In this document: positions 25,388-33,642 of the stretch, piece after piece
Position numbering within the stretch: position 1 is the stretch's first letter
How the letters are laid out: each line of letters opens with the position of its first letter
NCBI RefSeq assembly: GCF_000389965.1
Contig: NC_021191.1
Location: 6,945,501-7,009,500, forward strand
Length of the DNA stretch: 64,000 nt
Direction: 5' to 3'
Origin: Actinoplanes sp. N902-109
Lineage (GTDB): Bacteria > Actinomycetota > Actinomycetes > Mycobacteriales > Micromonosporaceae
Program-made: the position numbers and the translations under genes
The notes under the pieces: generated by a model
What the model was told of the DNA's origin: nothing
Database searches by the model: none
The model's input: the letters and a program-made list of their open reading frames with translations, nothing else

Positions 25388-26796
25388 GGGCCCGGCTGGC
25401 CTACGTCAGCGCCGCCACCACCGCGATCGCCGCCCTCGCGTTCCTCATCCCGCTCGGCTGGGAGCTGCGGTCCGACCACCGGGACACCGCCATGTCCGGC
25501 GCCGAGCAGCGCAGCGCCGCCGTCGCCGGGGCGGTCACCGCCGGGGCGGGCAAGAAGGGCGTCGAGGCCGCGATCAAGGCCGCCGGTGGTGACCTGCGAC
25601 TGCACGCACCCGGCAAGACCGACAACAGCCGGGTGTCGGCCGAGGCCCTGACCCGGGCCGCCGACCGTGGCGAACCGGTGGAGATCAACGTCGACGGCGG
25701 CACCGTACGCCTGCAGCCGGTCACCGCCGCCGGCAAGACCTCGGTGGTCGAGGCGTTCGTCCCCACCGCGGAGCTGGGTGCGGACACCGCCCGCGACTGG
25801 TGGATCCTGCTCGGCATCATGGCCGGGCTGGTGATCGGCTCGGTGATCGTGGTCGACCGGCTGGCCCGCGGCGCGGTGGACTCGGTGCGCAACCTGGTGC
25901 AGGCGGCCATGGCCGTCGGCGGCGGTGACCTGGGCGTGCGCATCCAGCCGTCCGGGCCCCGCGAGCTGGCCGAGGCCGGCTACGCGTTCAACCGGATGGC
26001 CGACCGGCTCGTCACCTCCCGCACCAGCGAGCGCGAGCTGGTGGCCGACCTGTCGCACCGGCTGCGCACGCCGCTGACCGTGCTCCGGCTGGACGCCGAG
26101 GCCCTCGACCCGGACGACACCCAGATCATCGACCTGACCGCCGACGAGATCGACCGCCGCCGGGGCATCCGGCGGATCCGGCAGGCCATCGTCACCCTGG
26201 AGGGCGAGGTCGACCAGCTGATCAACACCACCCGCGCCGCGGTCGCCGCGCAGGTCGCCGAGGCCCCCGAGGAGGGGCTGTGCGACGTGGCCGAGGTGGT
26301 CCGCGACCGCATGGTGTTCTGGTCCGCGCTGGCCGGCGATCAGAACCGGCCGCACCGGGTGCTCGGCGCGCAGCTGCGCATCCCCGTCCGGGTGGCGCGC
26401 GCCGAACTGGCGGCGGCGCTGGACGCGGTGCTGGGCAACGTCTTCCGCTACACCCCGCAGGGCACCGCGTTCGAGGTGAGCCTGTCGCGCCGGGACGGCT
26501 GGGTGGCGCTGCGCATCGACGACGCCGGTCCCGGCATCCCCGACCCGGAGAAGGCGATGCAGCGCGGCCAGAGCGACCAGGGCTCGACCGGGCTCGGCCT
26601 GGACATCGCCCGGCGCGCGGCGCAGGCGGCCGGCGGCTCGGTGAGCCTGGCCCGGGCCGGCATGGGCGGCGCCAGCGTGGTGATGCTGCTCGCCGACGCG
26701 GACGCCCCGCCCAAGCAGGTCAACCGGTTCGGCCTGGTCGGCCGGCTCGCCCGGGAACGCGACGCGGCGAAAAGGAAGCGGACGGAAGAGGCTTGA
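25384..26796 (+). CDS. Membrane sensor histidine kinase (HAMP-HisKA-HATPase)
   Basis: Sensor partner of the preceding regulator. About 470 residues: first membrane helix (about 6-22), an external domain of about 110 residues, and a second helix near WWILLGIMAGLVIGSVIVV. HAMP follows, then HisKA with the phosphoacceptor His in LVADLSHRLRTPL. The ATPase domain has NVFRYTPQG (N box), DDAGPGIPDPE and STGLGLDIARRA (G boxes). The start is unusual: in this frame no ATG, GTG or TTG lies near the regulator stop, and the best fit is CTG at 25384 overlapping the regulator TGA, giving LRARLAYVSAA. An upstream start inside the regulator is the alternative. Confidence 0.9.
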   Translation: MRARLAYVSAATTAIAALAFLIPLGWELRSDHRDTAMSGAEQRSAAVAGAVTAGAGKKGVEAAIKAAGGDLRLHAPGKTDNSRVSAEALTRAADRGEPVEINVDGGTVRLQPVTAAGKTSVVEAFVPTAELGADTARDWWILLGIMAGLVIGSVIVVDRLARGAVDSVRNLVQAAMAVGGGDLGVRIQPSGPRELAEAGYAFNRMADRLVTSRTSERELVADLSHRLRTPLTVLRLDAEALDPDDTQIIDLTADEIDRRRGIRRIRQAIVTLEGEVDQLINTTRAAVAAQVAEAPEEGLCDVAEVVRDRMVFWSALAGDQNRPHRVLGAQLRIPVRVARAELAAALDAVLGNVFRYTPQGTAFEVSLSRRDGWVALRIDDAGPGIPDPEKAMQRGQSDQGSTGLGLDIARRAAQAAGGSVSLARAGMGGASVVMLLADADAPPKQVNRFGLVGRLARERDAAKRKRTEEA

Positions 26797-26893
26797 GCGG
26801 GAATTCCACCGGACGGTACAACACTTGCTTAGATCTGCATTAAAGGCATTCCCCTGACGCATCGGGCCTGGCACTGTCACTGACGATCCCATC

Positions 26894-26995
26894 GGGGTTT
26901 CCCGGCCCGAAGCCCACGCAGGTCCCCACACCCAGGGCCGGCGAAACCCCTGCGCGGTGGGAGGTGGTCACCCCATAACCCCCTCCCACCGCGCA
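26894..26995 (+). promoter_or_regulatory. Two strong hairpins in the leader of the secreted-protein gene
   Basis: Hairpin 1 pairs GGGGTTTCCCGGCCC (26894-26908) with GGGCCGGCGAAACCCC (26935-26950), 15 pairs with one bulged C and a 26-base loop. Hairpin 2 pairs TGCGCGGTGGGAGG (26951-26964) with CCTCCCACCGCGCA (26982-26995), a perfect 14-bp stem. They abut, and the ribosome-binding site GAGGAG follows within 10 bases. The stacked arrangement, directly before the start codon and without a U-tract, looks like a cis-acting RNA. I cannot match it to a known riboswitch class. An AT-rich segment with GCATTAAAG (26838-26846) lies upstream. Confidence 0.6.
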
Positions 26996-27014
26996 CCCAG
27001 CACGAGGAGATGGT

Positions 27015-29102
27015 TTGTCCGCCCACCGACGGCTCGAGCTTCGTGGGGAAGCACCGAAGCCCGGCCGCCGACGCGCCACCACCCGACCGCACCGGATCGT
27101 CCCGCTGGCGCTCGGCGTCCTGCTGCTCGGCGTGGGCGGGGTCGTCGGACCGGGCATGGTGACCGGCAGCTTCACCTCCAGCTCCAAGAGCGACGAGCAG
27201 ATTTCGTACGACACCCTGCCGGCCGACAACCGCAGCCAGGGCCTGGTCTACGACGGGCTGGCCGCGGGCACCGCCGGCTCGCTGTGCACCGGCACGTACG
27301 AACTGGACGACGAGATCTGCAGCTACGGTCCCGACCCGGCGCCCGCGGGCATGGCCGTGAGCCGGGATGCCGCCCCGGTCGCCGCCACGTCACCGGCCCC
27401 GGCCAACCCGCAGCGCGAGCAGCCCGACGTCCCCCCGGACGCCGAGATCGTGCGCGACGAGGGCGGGGTGGCGCTGAGGGCGGGGGCCCCGGCGCTGATC
27501 CCGGACGCCGCCCCGGGCGAGGGCGACTTCATCCTCGGCGCGCACGACGTGGCCTGCGAGGCCGACGGCCGCTCGGGCAAGCGCGTCCAGGTGCTGTACC
27601 TGCACGAGTTCGGCACGCCCAGCCGCTACAGCGACTACGTGGGCTCGATCCGGCAATGGGCCGCGGGCGTCGACGAGATCTTCGACCAGAGCGCGGCCGA
27701 GACCGGCGGCTCGCGGCACCTGCGCTACGTGACCACCCCGCAGTGCCGGGTCGACGTGGCCGAGGTGCAGGTGCCCGCGGGCGCGCTGGGCTCGTTCAAG
27801 CACAGCATCGACGCGCTGCAGAAACTCGGCTACAACCGCACCGACCGCAAATATCTGGTGTTCGCCGACAGCCACGTCTACTGCGGCATCGGCACGTACG
27901 TGGCCGACACCCGGCCCGGGCTGACCAACCGCAACAACGGCGGGCCGTCGTACGGGCGGATCGACGCGGGGTGCTGGAGCTCCGTGGTGGCCGCCCTGGA
28001 GACCACGCACATGCTGGGCGCGGTGCTGCACGGCTCGCCCAACTCCACCGGTGCGGGCCGCTGCACCGACGACTACGACCTGCTGTGCGGGCCGGACCGC
28101 TCGGGCAAGCCGGTGCGTCAGGTCTGCCCCAAGAAGCACGAGACCCGGCTCGACTGCGGCCACGACGACTACTTCAGCACCAACCCCGCGCCGGACAGCT
28201 ACCTGGCCGATCACTGGAACGTCGCGCTGAGCGAGTTCCTGCTGCGCAGCGATGGCGGCGACGACCTGCCCGACGCGCCCGACGCGGTGCCGGGCCCCGA
28301 GCCCTCGCCGTCGACGTCCGGGTCCGCGCTCCCCAGTGGTCCCGCGATCATCTCCGGCGGGGGCGACGAACCGGGCCCGTCGGGCGGCGCGGCGCCGTCC
28401 GCCCCGCCGACCACCCCGGCCGCGGTGCCGGGGGTCCAGGCCGTCGTGGAGATCCGCGACCCCACCTCGACCTCCGTACGGCTGACGTGGAGCGCCGCGG
28501 CACCGGACGCCAAGTACACGATCGACGTCGACGGCGTCAGCGTGGCGACCACCGTGGCGACCCGGGCCCGGCTGGTCGGCCTGCGCCCGGACACCAAGTA
28601 CGCGGTGACCATCCGAGCCGACCGGTTCAAGTACGCGGCCAAGGGGATCGCCCAGTCGGCGCCGTCGGCCCGCCCGGCGGCCAACACGTGGTTCGTCCTG
28701 ACCAACTCGCTGACCGGCGACTCCGCCGACCTGTACGCGGCCCGCACGGCCACCGGCACCCCGGTCGCGCTGGCCGGCACCGACGGCGGCGCCCAGCAGC
28801 AGTGGAAGCTGGTGCCCGCCGGCTCGGACACCTTCGCCCTGCAGTCGAAGGCCACCGGCAAGTGCATCGTGCCGCTGGGCGGCAACCCGGTGGCCGGTGC
28901 CCCGCTGGTGCAAGGCGACTGCGCCACGAACGACAGCGGCCGGTGGCGGCTGTTCGCCACCGACTATGGCTTCGCGCTGCGCACCGACGTCGGCGGGCTG
29001 GCCGCCGGGGTGGGCGGCCAGCGCTTCGGCGAGTTGCGGCTGCTGGTCCTGCAACAACCCGGCCCACTGCGGCACCAGAGCTGGACCGCACTGCCCGGCT
29101 GA
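27015..29102 (+). CDS. Secreted protein: inactive metzincin-like domain, FN3 domain and ricin-type lectin domain
   Basis: A 695-residue exported protein (TTG start after GAGGAG). An N-terminal hydrophobic segment (about 27-49) follows a basic stretch, consistent with a signal or anchor. Residues about 175-410 resemble actinobacterial metzincin-like proteases, but the zinc motif region reads LETTHMLGAVLHGSP (near 328) instead of HExxHxxGxxH. The first and third ligands are missing, so catalysis is doubtful. A Pro/Ser/Gly linker, an FN3-like domain (about 475-555) and a C-terminal beta-trefoil with QQQWKLVPAG and GKCIVPLGG follow. Role unknown; binding to a surface glycan is plausible. Confidence 0.8.
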   Translation: MSAHRRLELRGEAPKPGRRRATTRPHRIVPLALGVLLLGVGGVVGPGMVTGSFTSSSKSDEQISYDTLPADNRSQGLVYDGLAAGTAGSLCTGTYELDDEICSYGPDPAPAGMAVSRDAAPVAATSPAPANPQREQPDVPPDAEIVRDEGGVALRAGAPALIPDAAPGEGDFILGAHDVACEADGRSGKRVQVLYLHEFGTPSRYSDYVGSIRQWAAGVDEIFDQSAAETGGSRHLRYVTTPQCRVDVAEVQVPAGALGSFKHSIDALQKLGYNRTDRKYLVFADSHVYCGIGTYVADTRPGLTNRNNGGPSYGRIDAGCWSSVVAALETTHMLGAVLHGSPNSTGAGRCTDDYDLLCGPDRSGKPVRQVCPKKHETRLDCGHDDYFSTNPAPDSYLADHWNVALSEFLLRSDGGDDLPDAPDAVPGPEPSPSTSGSALPSGPAIISGGGDEPGPSGGAAPSAPPTTPAAVPGVQAVVEIRDPTSTSVRLTWSAAAPDAKYTIDVDGVSVATTVATRARLVGLRPDTKYAVTIRADRFKYAAKGIAQSAPSARPAANTWFVLTNSLTGDSADLYAARTATGTPVALAGTDGGAQQQWKLVPAGSDTFALQSKATGKCIVPLGGNPVAGAPLVQGDCATNDSGRWRLFATDYGFALRTDVGGLAAGVGGQRFGELRLLVLQQPGPLRHQSWTALPG

Positions 29103-29145
29103 GTCAGTCCCGCAACGGGTCAGTCCCTCAACGGAAGGAAGCACC

Positions 29146-29301
29146 ATGCTCGACACCGACGTCCGCCCGTTGCCCGAGGCCGACGAGGAGGAACCCCGCG
29201 GGTTCAACCGGCGCCGCCTGATCCGGGTGGTGACGATCCTGACCGTCGGCATCCTCGCCGTGCTGGCGATCTGGCAGGACCCGCTGTACGCCGGGTTCTG
29301 A
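29146..29301 (+). CDS. Small single-pass membrane protein, 51 aa
   Basis: ATG 29146 has AAGGAAG seven bases upstream. The product has an acidic N-terminus (LPEADEEEPRG), a basic FNRRRLIRV stretch and one membrane helix (VVTILTVGILAVLAIW), ending DPLYAGF. By charge the N-terminus should stay inside. It follows the secreted lectin-like gene by 43 bp, in which GTCAGTCCC(G/T)CAACGG is repeated twice, and may be cotranscribed. I recognise no family. Confidence 0.65.
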   Translation: MLDTDVRPLPEADEEEPRGFNRRRLIRVVTILTVGILAVLAIWQDPLYAGF

Positions 29302-29339
29302 GCTTCGGGGTCCTGCACCGCCGGCCTCCCGGCGCTGCC

Positions 29340-30362
29340 TCACGCGGCGCCGGCGGTGTAGTCGTCGATCTCGGCCAGCAGCTTGTCCTTGCCCGCCGGG
29401 GGCAGGAACGAGTGGCTGACCGCCGCCTTGGCCAGCCCGGCCACCCCGGCGGCGTCCAGCTGCAGCAGGTGCGCGGCGACCGCGTACTCCTCCTCCAGCG
29501 TGGTGCCGAACATCGGCGGGTCGTCCGAGTTGACCGTCACCGGCACCCCGGCCGCCACCAGCGTCGGCAACGGGTGCTCGGCGAGGACCGGCACCGCCCG
29601 GGTGCGCACGTTGGACGTCGGGCACACCTCGAGCGGGATCTGGTGCTCGGCCAGGTACGCCATCAGCTGCGGGTCCCGGGCCGCGCTGATGCCGTGCCCG
29701 ATCCGCTCGGCGCCCAGGTCCCGCAGCGCGTCCCAGATGGTCTCCGGCCCGGTGGTCTCGCCGGCGTGCGGCGCGCTGTGCAGACCGGCCGCCCGCGCCT
29801 TGTCGAAGTACGGCTTGAACTGCGGCCGCGGCACCCCCACCTCGGGCCCGCCGAGCCCGAAGCTGAGCAGCCCGTCCGGCCGCTCGTCCAGCGCGATCCG
29901 CAACGTCTCCTCGGCGGCGGGCAGCCCGGCCTCCCCCGGGATGTCGAAACACCAGCGCAGGTCGATGCCGAAATCCCGGGCCGCGGCCGTCCGCGCGTCC
30001 TCGATCGCGGCGCAGAAGGCCGGCGCCGGAATCCCCCGCTTGACATGCGAGTACGGGGTGATCGTCAGCTCCGCGTAGCGGACCTGCTGGCGGGCCAGTT
30101 CCCGGGCGATCTCGTAGGTCAGCATCCGCACGTCCTCGTCGTCGCGGATCAGATCCACCACGGTGAGATAGACGTCGATGAAGTGCGCGAAGTCGGTGAA
30201 CGCGAAGTAGTCGGCCAGCGCCGCCGGATCGCTCGGCACCGGCGACCGGCCCTCATGCCGCGCGGCCAGCTCGGCAACGATGCGCGGCGACGCGGAACCG
30301 ACATGATGCACGTGCAACTCCGCCTTCGGCAGCCCGGCGATGAACGACGCCAGCTCGGTCAC
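29340..30362 (-). CDS. Adenosine deaminase-family nucleoside deaminase
   Basis: Zinc amidohydrolase that deaminates adenosine or a related purine nucleoside. The 340 residues carry the metal-site HxH in ELHVHHVGS (about 15-23), HAGETTGPE, the GHGI His and the C-terminal NSDDPPMFGT. The loop after the first motif (VGSASPRIVAELAARH) differs from classical Add (LDGA). Some actinobacterial members of this kind are aminodeoxyfutalosine deaminases of menaquinone synthesis, so substrate is open. It starts at GTG 30362, overlapping the methyltransferase stop by 4 bp. Confidence 0.85.
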   Translation of the reverse strand: MTELASFIAGLPKAELHVHHVGSASPRIVAELAARHEGRSPVPSDPAALADYFAFTDFAHFIDVYLTVVDLIRDDEDVRMLTYEIARELARQQVRYAELTITPYSHVKRGIPAPAFCAAIEDARTAAARDFGIDLRWCFDIPGEAGLPAAEETLRIALDERPDGLLSFGLGGPEVGVPRPQFKPYFDKARAAGLHSAPHAGETTGPETIWDALRDLGAERIGHGISAARDPQLMAYLAEHQIPLEVCPTSNVRTRAVPVLAEHPLPTLVAAGVPVTVNSDDPPMFGTTLEEEYAVAAHLLQLDAAGVAGLAKAAVSHSFLPPAGKDKLLAEIDDYTAGAA

Positions 30363-31132
30363 TGTCTCCCCCTAGCCACGACGAAGATGCGGCGGAACGG
30401 AAACGCCACATGCCCACTCCGGGCAGGGTAATCCGCGGCCAGCCGGGCCCCGAGCGCGGCCCGGAACGACGCCCACAGGGTATCGTCCAGCCGGGCCTTG
30501 ACCGGCCGTAACGCGGTGCCCTCCAGCCATCGCAGCACCGGATGCTCAGCCCCGGTGTCGGGCAGCAGATGCAGATACGTCGTCTCCCACGCATCCACCT
30601 CGGCCCCGGCCGCGAGAAACAGCGCCGCATACTCCGCGGGCTCACTCACCGGAGCCTCCCGCAGAACCTCCCCCAGCATCCCGGCATACGGCTCCGACCG
30701 GCCGATCTCCCGCAACGCCCGATGCGACGGCGCCCCGAAATTGCCCGGCACCTGCATCGCGAACCAGGCCCCGTCCGGCAGGGCCCCGGCCCATTGCCGC
30801 AACAACTCCTGATGTCCCGGCACCCACTGCAAGGCGGCGTTCGTGACGACGACCCCGGTATCCGCCGTGGGCTCCCACCCGGCCAGATCCCCCACCCGGA
30901 ACTCCACCGGTACGCCGAGAGCGCCGGCCTTCCCGATCATCTCCGGCGACGAGTCGATGCCGACAACCCGAGCCTGCGGCCACCGCTCCGCCAGCGTCGC
31001 CGTCAGCTCCCCCGGCCCGCACCCCAGATCAACCACGGTGCCGGGCGACCCGGCCCCGACCCGCCCCATCAGATCGAAGAACGGCCGGGCCCGCTCCGTA
31101 CCGAACCGCTGGTACACCTTCGGGTCCCACAT
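30359..31132 (-). CDS. tam: Trans-aconitate 2-methyltransferase
   Basis: SAM-dependent methyltransferase that methylates trans-aconitate, a by-product that inhibits aconitase. The 257 residues begin MWDPKVYQRFGTERARPFFDLM (ATG 31132 with AAGGAGG upstream). They contain the SAM motif VVDLGCGPGELTATL, GIDSSPEMI and the ALQWVPGHQELL segment, matching the Tam family well. Coupled to the downstream deaminase by a 4-bp overlap. An inverted repeat at 31177-31198 lies just upstream and may control both this gene pair and the divergent aldo/keto reductase. Confidence 0.9.
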   Translation of the reverse strand: MWDPKVYQRFGTERARPFFDLMGRVGAGSPGTVVDLGCGPGELTATLAERWPQARVVGIDSSPEMIGKAGALGVPVEFRVGDLAGWEPTADTGVVVTNAALQWVPGHQELLRQWAGALPDGAWFAMQVPGNFGAPSHRALREIGRSEPYAGMLGEVLREAPVSEPAEYAALFLAAGAEVDAWETTYLHLLPDTGAEHPVLRWLEGTALRPVKARLDDTLWASFRAALGARLAADYPARSGHVAFPFRRIFVVARGRQ

Positions 31133-31176
31133 GGCGCCTCCTTGTCGGTCGTACTCCCGCTTCTCGCACGGCGACT

Positions 31177-31198
31177 CCAAACCGTACGTACGTTTTGG
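31177..31198. promoter_or_regulatory. 22-bp near-palindrome, TetR-like operator
   Basis: CCAAACCGTACGTACGTTTTGG is an inverted repeat with a single mismatched pair, in the gap between tam (minus) and the aldo/keto reductase (plus). Its size, symmetry and central CGTACGTACG fit a dimeric repressor site of the TetR kind. No TetR gene is adjacent. Confidence 0.6.
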
Positions 31199-31243
31199 TT
31201 GGGGATCTTAGCCGGGGCGGGCGGGGACGGGTAGGCTTCGGGG

Positions 31244-32221
31244 GTGGAGAAGCGCAGGTTTGGCCGGTTAGGCCGGGATGTGGGAGTTATCGGTCTGGGC
31301 GCTTGGCAGCTCGGTGCCGACTGGGGTGAGGTCAGCGAGGCCGATGCTCATGCGACGCTGGCCGCCGCGGTTGACGCCGGGGTGACGTTCATCGACACCG
31401 CCGATGTGTACGGCGACGGGCGCAGCGAGCAGTTCGTCGGGTCCTTCATCAAGGGACGCCCGCAGCTCACGGTCGCCACCAAGATGGGCCGCCGGATGGC
31501 GCAGGAGCCCGGGAACTACACGCTCGACAACTTCCGGGCCTGGACGGATCGCTCCCGGGCCAACCTCGGGGTCGACACGCTCGACCTGGTCCAGCTGCAC
31601 TGCCCGCCCACGCCGGTGTTCAGCTCCGACGTGGTGTACGACGCGCTGGACACGCTCGTCGAGGAGAAGCGCATCGCGGCGTACGGCGTCAGCGTGGAGA
31701 AGGTCGACGAGGCGCTGGCCGCCATCGCCCGGCCGGGCACGGCCAGCGTGCAGATCATCTTCAATGCTCTGCGCTTGAAGCCCCTGGAGCGGGTGCTGCC
31801 GGCGGCCCAGGAGGCCGGGGTCGGCATCATCGCGCGGGTGCCGCTGGCATCGGGTCTGCTGTCCGGGCGCTACGACGAGCACACGACGTTCGCGCCCGAC
31901 GACCACCGCAACTACAACCGGCACGGCGAGGCGTTCGACGTCGGCGAGACCTTCTCCGGGGTGGACTACTCGACCGGCCTGGAGGCGGTACGCCGGTTGC
32001 GGTCGGCGGTGCCGCAGGACACCACGATGGCCCAGTTCGCCCTGCGCTGGATCCTCGACCACCCCGCCGTCACCGTGGTGATCCCCGGTGCCCGCAACGC
32101 CGAGCAGGCGCGCGGCAACGCCGCTTCCGCCGCGCTGCCGCCGCTGCCCGAGGCGGCCCATGACACGGTTCGCGCGGTCTACGACGACCTGATCCGGCCG
32201 CAGATCCATGACCGCTGGTAA
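31244..32221 (+). CDS. Aldo/keto reductase
   Basis: NADPH-dependent reductase of carbonyl compounds; cytosolic TIM barrel. The 325 residues (GTG start) show the tetrad members Asp and Tyr in FIDTADVYGDGRSE, Lys in VATKMGRRM, and His in VQLHCPPTP. The C-terminal cofactor block VVIPGARNAEQARGN is also present. The usual length is about 310-340. Substrate is not predictable. It overlaps the following small membrane gene by 14 bp. Confidence 0.92.
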   Translation: MEKRRFGRLGRDVGVIGLGAWQLGADWGEVSEADAHATLAAAVDAGVTFIDTADVYGDGRSEQFVGSFIKGRPQLTVATKMGRRMAQEPGNYTLDNFRAWTDRSRANLGVDTLDLVQLHCPPTPVFSSDVVYDALDTLVEEKRIAAYGVSVEKVDEALAAIARPGTASVQIIFNALRLKPLERVLPAAQEAGVGIIARVPLASGLLSGRYDEHTTFAPDDHRNYNRHGEAFDVGETFSGVDYSTGLEAVRRLRSAVPQDTTMAQFALRWILDHPAVTVVIPGARNAEQARGNAASAALPPLPEAAHDTVRAVYDDLIRPQIHDRW

Positions 32222-32510
32222 CCCGGCGCCCGAGCAGCCCGCCGCGCCCGGCCGGCCGGGGCCCGAGCCCGAGCCGTTGACGGGCTGGCCGTGGCTGACC
32301 GGCGGCATGCTCGCGCTGGTGGTGGGGGTCCTCTGGACGGCACAGGGATTCGATCTGGCCGATGACAGCATCATGAGCGGCAAAGCCGTGTTCGCGGCGA
32401 CGGGCGCGGTGCTGGCCGCACTGGGCCTGGTGCTGATCGTGATGGGGGTACGCATCCGCGGGCGCTTCCGCCGGGCGCTGGTAGCGGCGGAGGAAACCCC
32501 AGCCGCGTAA
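32208..32510 (+). CDS. Small membrane protein, two helices, 100 aa
   Basis: Starts 14 bp inside the end of the aldo/keto reductase gene, so it is probably cotranslated. A Pro/Gly-rich N-terminus of about 25 residues precedes two membrane helices (about 28-46 and 62-82), and a basic end follows (RIRGRFRRALVAAEE). No family is recognised. Confidence 0.7.
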   Translation: MTAGNPAPEQPAAPGRPGPEPEPLTGWPWLTGGMLALVVGVLWTAQGFDLADDSIMSGKAVFAATGAVLAALGLVLIVMGVRIRGRFRRALVAAEETPAA

Positions 32511-33060
32511 CCACAGCATTAAAGAATGCATGCTCCCGCCTTTTGGGATAACGGCCGCCGATGCATCGCCCAGAGTTACCGGGTACTGGTACAGCGGCGG
32601 CCACTGCGGCACCAGAAATGTCGTGCAACCGCGTAAAGAGTCGAGCGCGGACCCCTACTGGCTGTGCAACCGCGCAGTAAAGCGGCGGGGCCATCGGGAA
32701 TACCGGACCCGGTCCGACGGCCGGGCAGAAATGCCTTGCGGCGGCTGGACAGCACCAGGTAACTGCGCACTCGAGAAGCAGGATCGCAACCGGGCGTTGC
32801 GGGCCGAGCGCGGCACCGTCTCAGCAGCCGAGCACGCTGAACTGCCGAGTGAAGAGCAGCCCCATCAAGGAGCAGGCCGACCCCGCGCCACCCGAACCTG
32901 CCCCGCCAACCGACTTGGCAAGCCACACCGCGAGACAGCCGATCCGATACCCGCCGAAGCCCCACCCCTCAGCACCATCTGCAACAACACCTATCGGTCG
33001 CGACACGGTCACTCTGGGCGATACGGGCAGCGGATCGTGAGGTCGGAGGTTTGAGCCGAG
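32511..33060. other. 550-bp stretch without a convincing gene
   Basis: A plus-strand frame of 174 codons (32530-33054) is open here, but its third-position GC is lower than in neighbouring genes, no clear ribosome-binding site precedes it, and the product (rich in Arg, Pro, Cys, Trp) matches nothing I know. The stretch begins with GCATTAAAGAATGC (a short hairpin). It holds two near-copies of GTGCAACCGCGTAAAG (32623-32638 and 32664-32682, the second with a CA insertion) and a third GCAACCG at 32786. It could be a long untranslated or noncoding RNA region, or a foreign small gene. Confidence 0.4.
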
Positions 33061-33078
33061 ATGGATGGGGAATGCGAA

Positions 33079-33116
33079 AGCCCCGCATACTCGAAGATGA
33101 TCGAGGATGCGGGGCT
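33079..33116 (-). terminator. Terminator downstream of cspA
   Basis: AGCCCCGCAT (33079-33088) and ATGCGGGGCT (33107-33116) form a perfect 10-bp stem whose loop contains a further TCGA/TCGA pairing. On the minus strand it is followed by TTCGC. Confidence 0.7.
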
Positions 33117-33178
33117 GACCGCTCGAGCCGATCTCCGCCAGGCGATCGGCGGCCGGCGTCGCCGCCGGCGGGTTGGTC

Positions 33179-33382
33179 TCAGATGGGGCGGACCTGCTCC
33201 GCCTGCGGGCCCTTCTGACCCTGGGCGATTTCGAACTCCACCCGCTGGTTCTCCTCCAGAGTGCGGTAGCCGCTCGTCTGGATGGCCGAGAAGTGGACGA
33301 ACACGTCAGCACCCCCGCCGTCGACGGTGATGAAGCCGAAGCCCTTGTCTGCGTTGAACCACTTCACGGTTCCTTGCGCCAT
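33179..33382 (-). CDS. Cold-shock protein CspA family
   Basis: Single OB-fold nucleic-acid chaperone of 67 residues that binds single-stranded RNA and DNA. It begins MAQGTVKWFNADKGFGFITV with RNP1 (KGFGFITV), followed by RNP2 (DVFVHFSAI). It is typical of the actinobacterial CspA/ScoF group in length and sequence. It is monocistronic, with its own terminator and a leader of about 100-150 bases, as usual for genes regulated at the level of mRNA structure. Confidence 0.95.
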   Translation of the reverse strand: MAQGTVKWFNADKGFGFITVDGGGADVFVHFSAIQTSGYRTLEENQRVEFEIAQGQKGPQAEQVRPI

Positions 33383-33540
33383 GCTGAACTCTCCTTCTGG
33401 AAATTCCCGGCCCCATGATGCAGGACCGATGGTCGTTTTCGAGCAGCGGCGCCGTGAACGGCTTCAGTACAGAGCGAAAGCTGACCACTAGAACCACTTA
33501 CACAAAAACTGGCCACACTGTACCCGAAGAACCACCCGGA
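33383..33540 (-). promoter_or_regulatory. Leader and promoter region of cspA
   Basis: The region is less GC-rich than its surroundings (patches such as TTTTTGTGTAAGTGG on the minus strand) and contains no gene. AGAAGGAGAG precedes the cspA start. Long leaders are known for cold-shock genes; the exact promoter cannot be fixed by eye. Confidence 0.45.
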
Positions 33541-33585
33541 AAGCTTCCCCTCAGCCACATCAAGTCGACTCCGGCAGATGTGGAA

Positions 33586-33612
33586 AAGGCCCCCAGCAAC
33601 GCTGGAGGCCTT
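33586..33612 (-). terminator. Terminator of the DUF4235 operon
   Basis: AAGGCC-c-CCAGC and GCTGG-a-GGCCTT pair around AAC, 11 pairs with one mismatch. On the minus strand the stem is followed by TTCC, so this ends the holin/DUF3618/DUF4235 operon. Confidence 0.75.
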
Positions 33613-33642
33613 GACCGCGGTCGATACAGCTTATTGTCTGAC

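Noticed and set aside
26880..27000. c-di-AMP or c-di-GMP riboswitch
   Set aside because: The conserved loop sequences of the ydaO and GEMM classes are not recognisable in the two hairpins. I report only an unassigned structured leader.
32600..32800. GCAACCG heptamers as sporulation-regulator (TcrA-like) boxes
   Set aside because: The described Actinoplanes box has two heptamers four bases apart, whereas here they are tens of bases apart.
32530..33054. 174-codon plus-strand gene
   Set aside because: Lacks the high third-position GC of surrounding genes, has no good ribosome-binding site and no recognisable domain.
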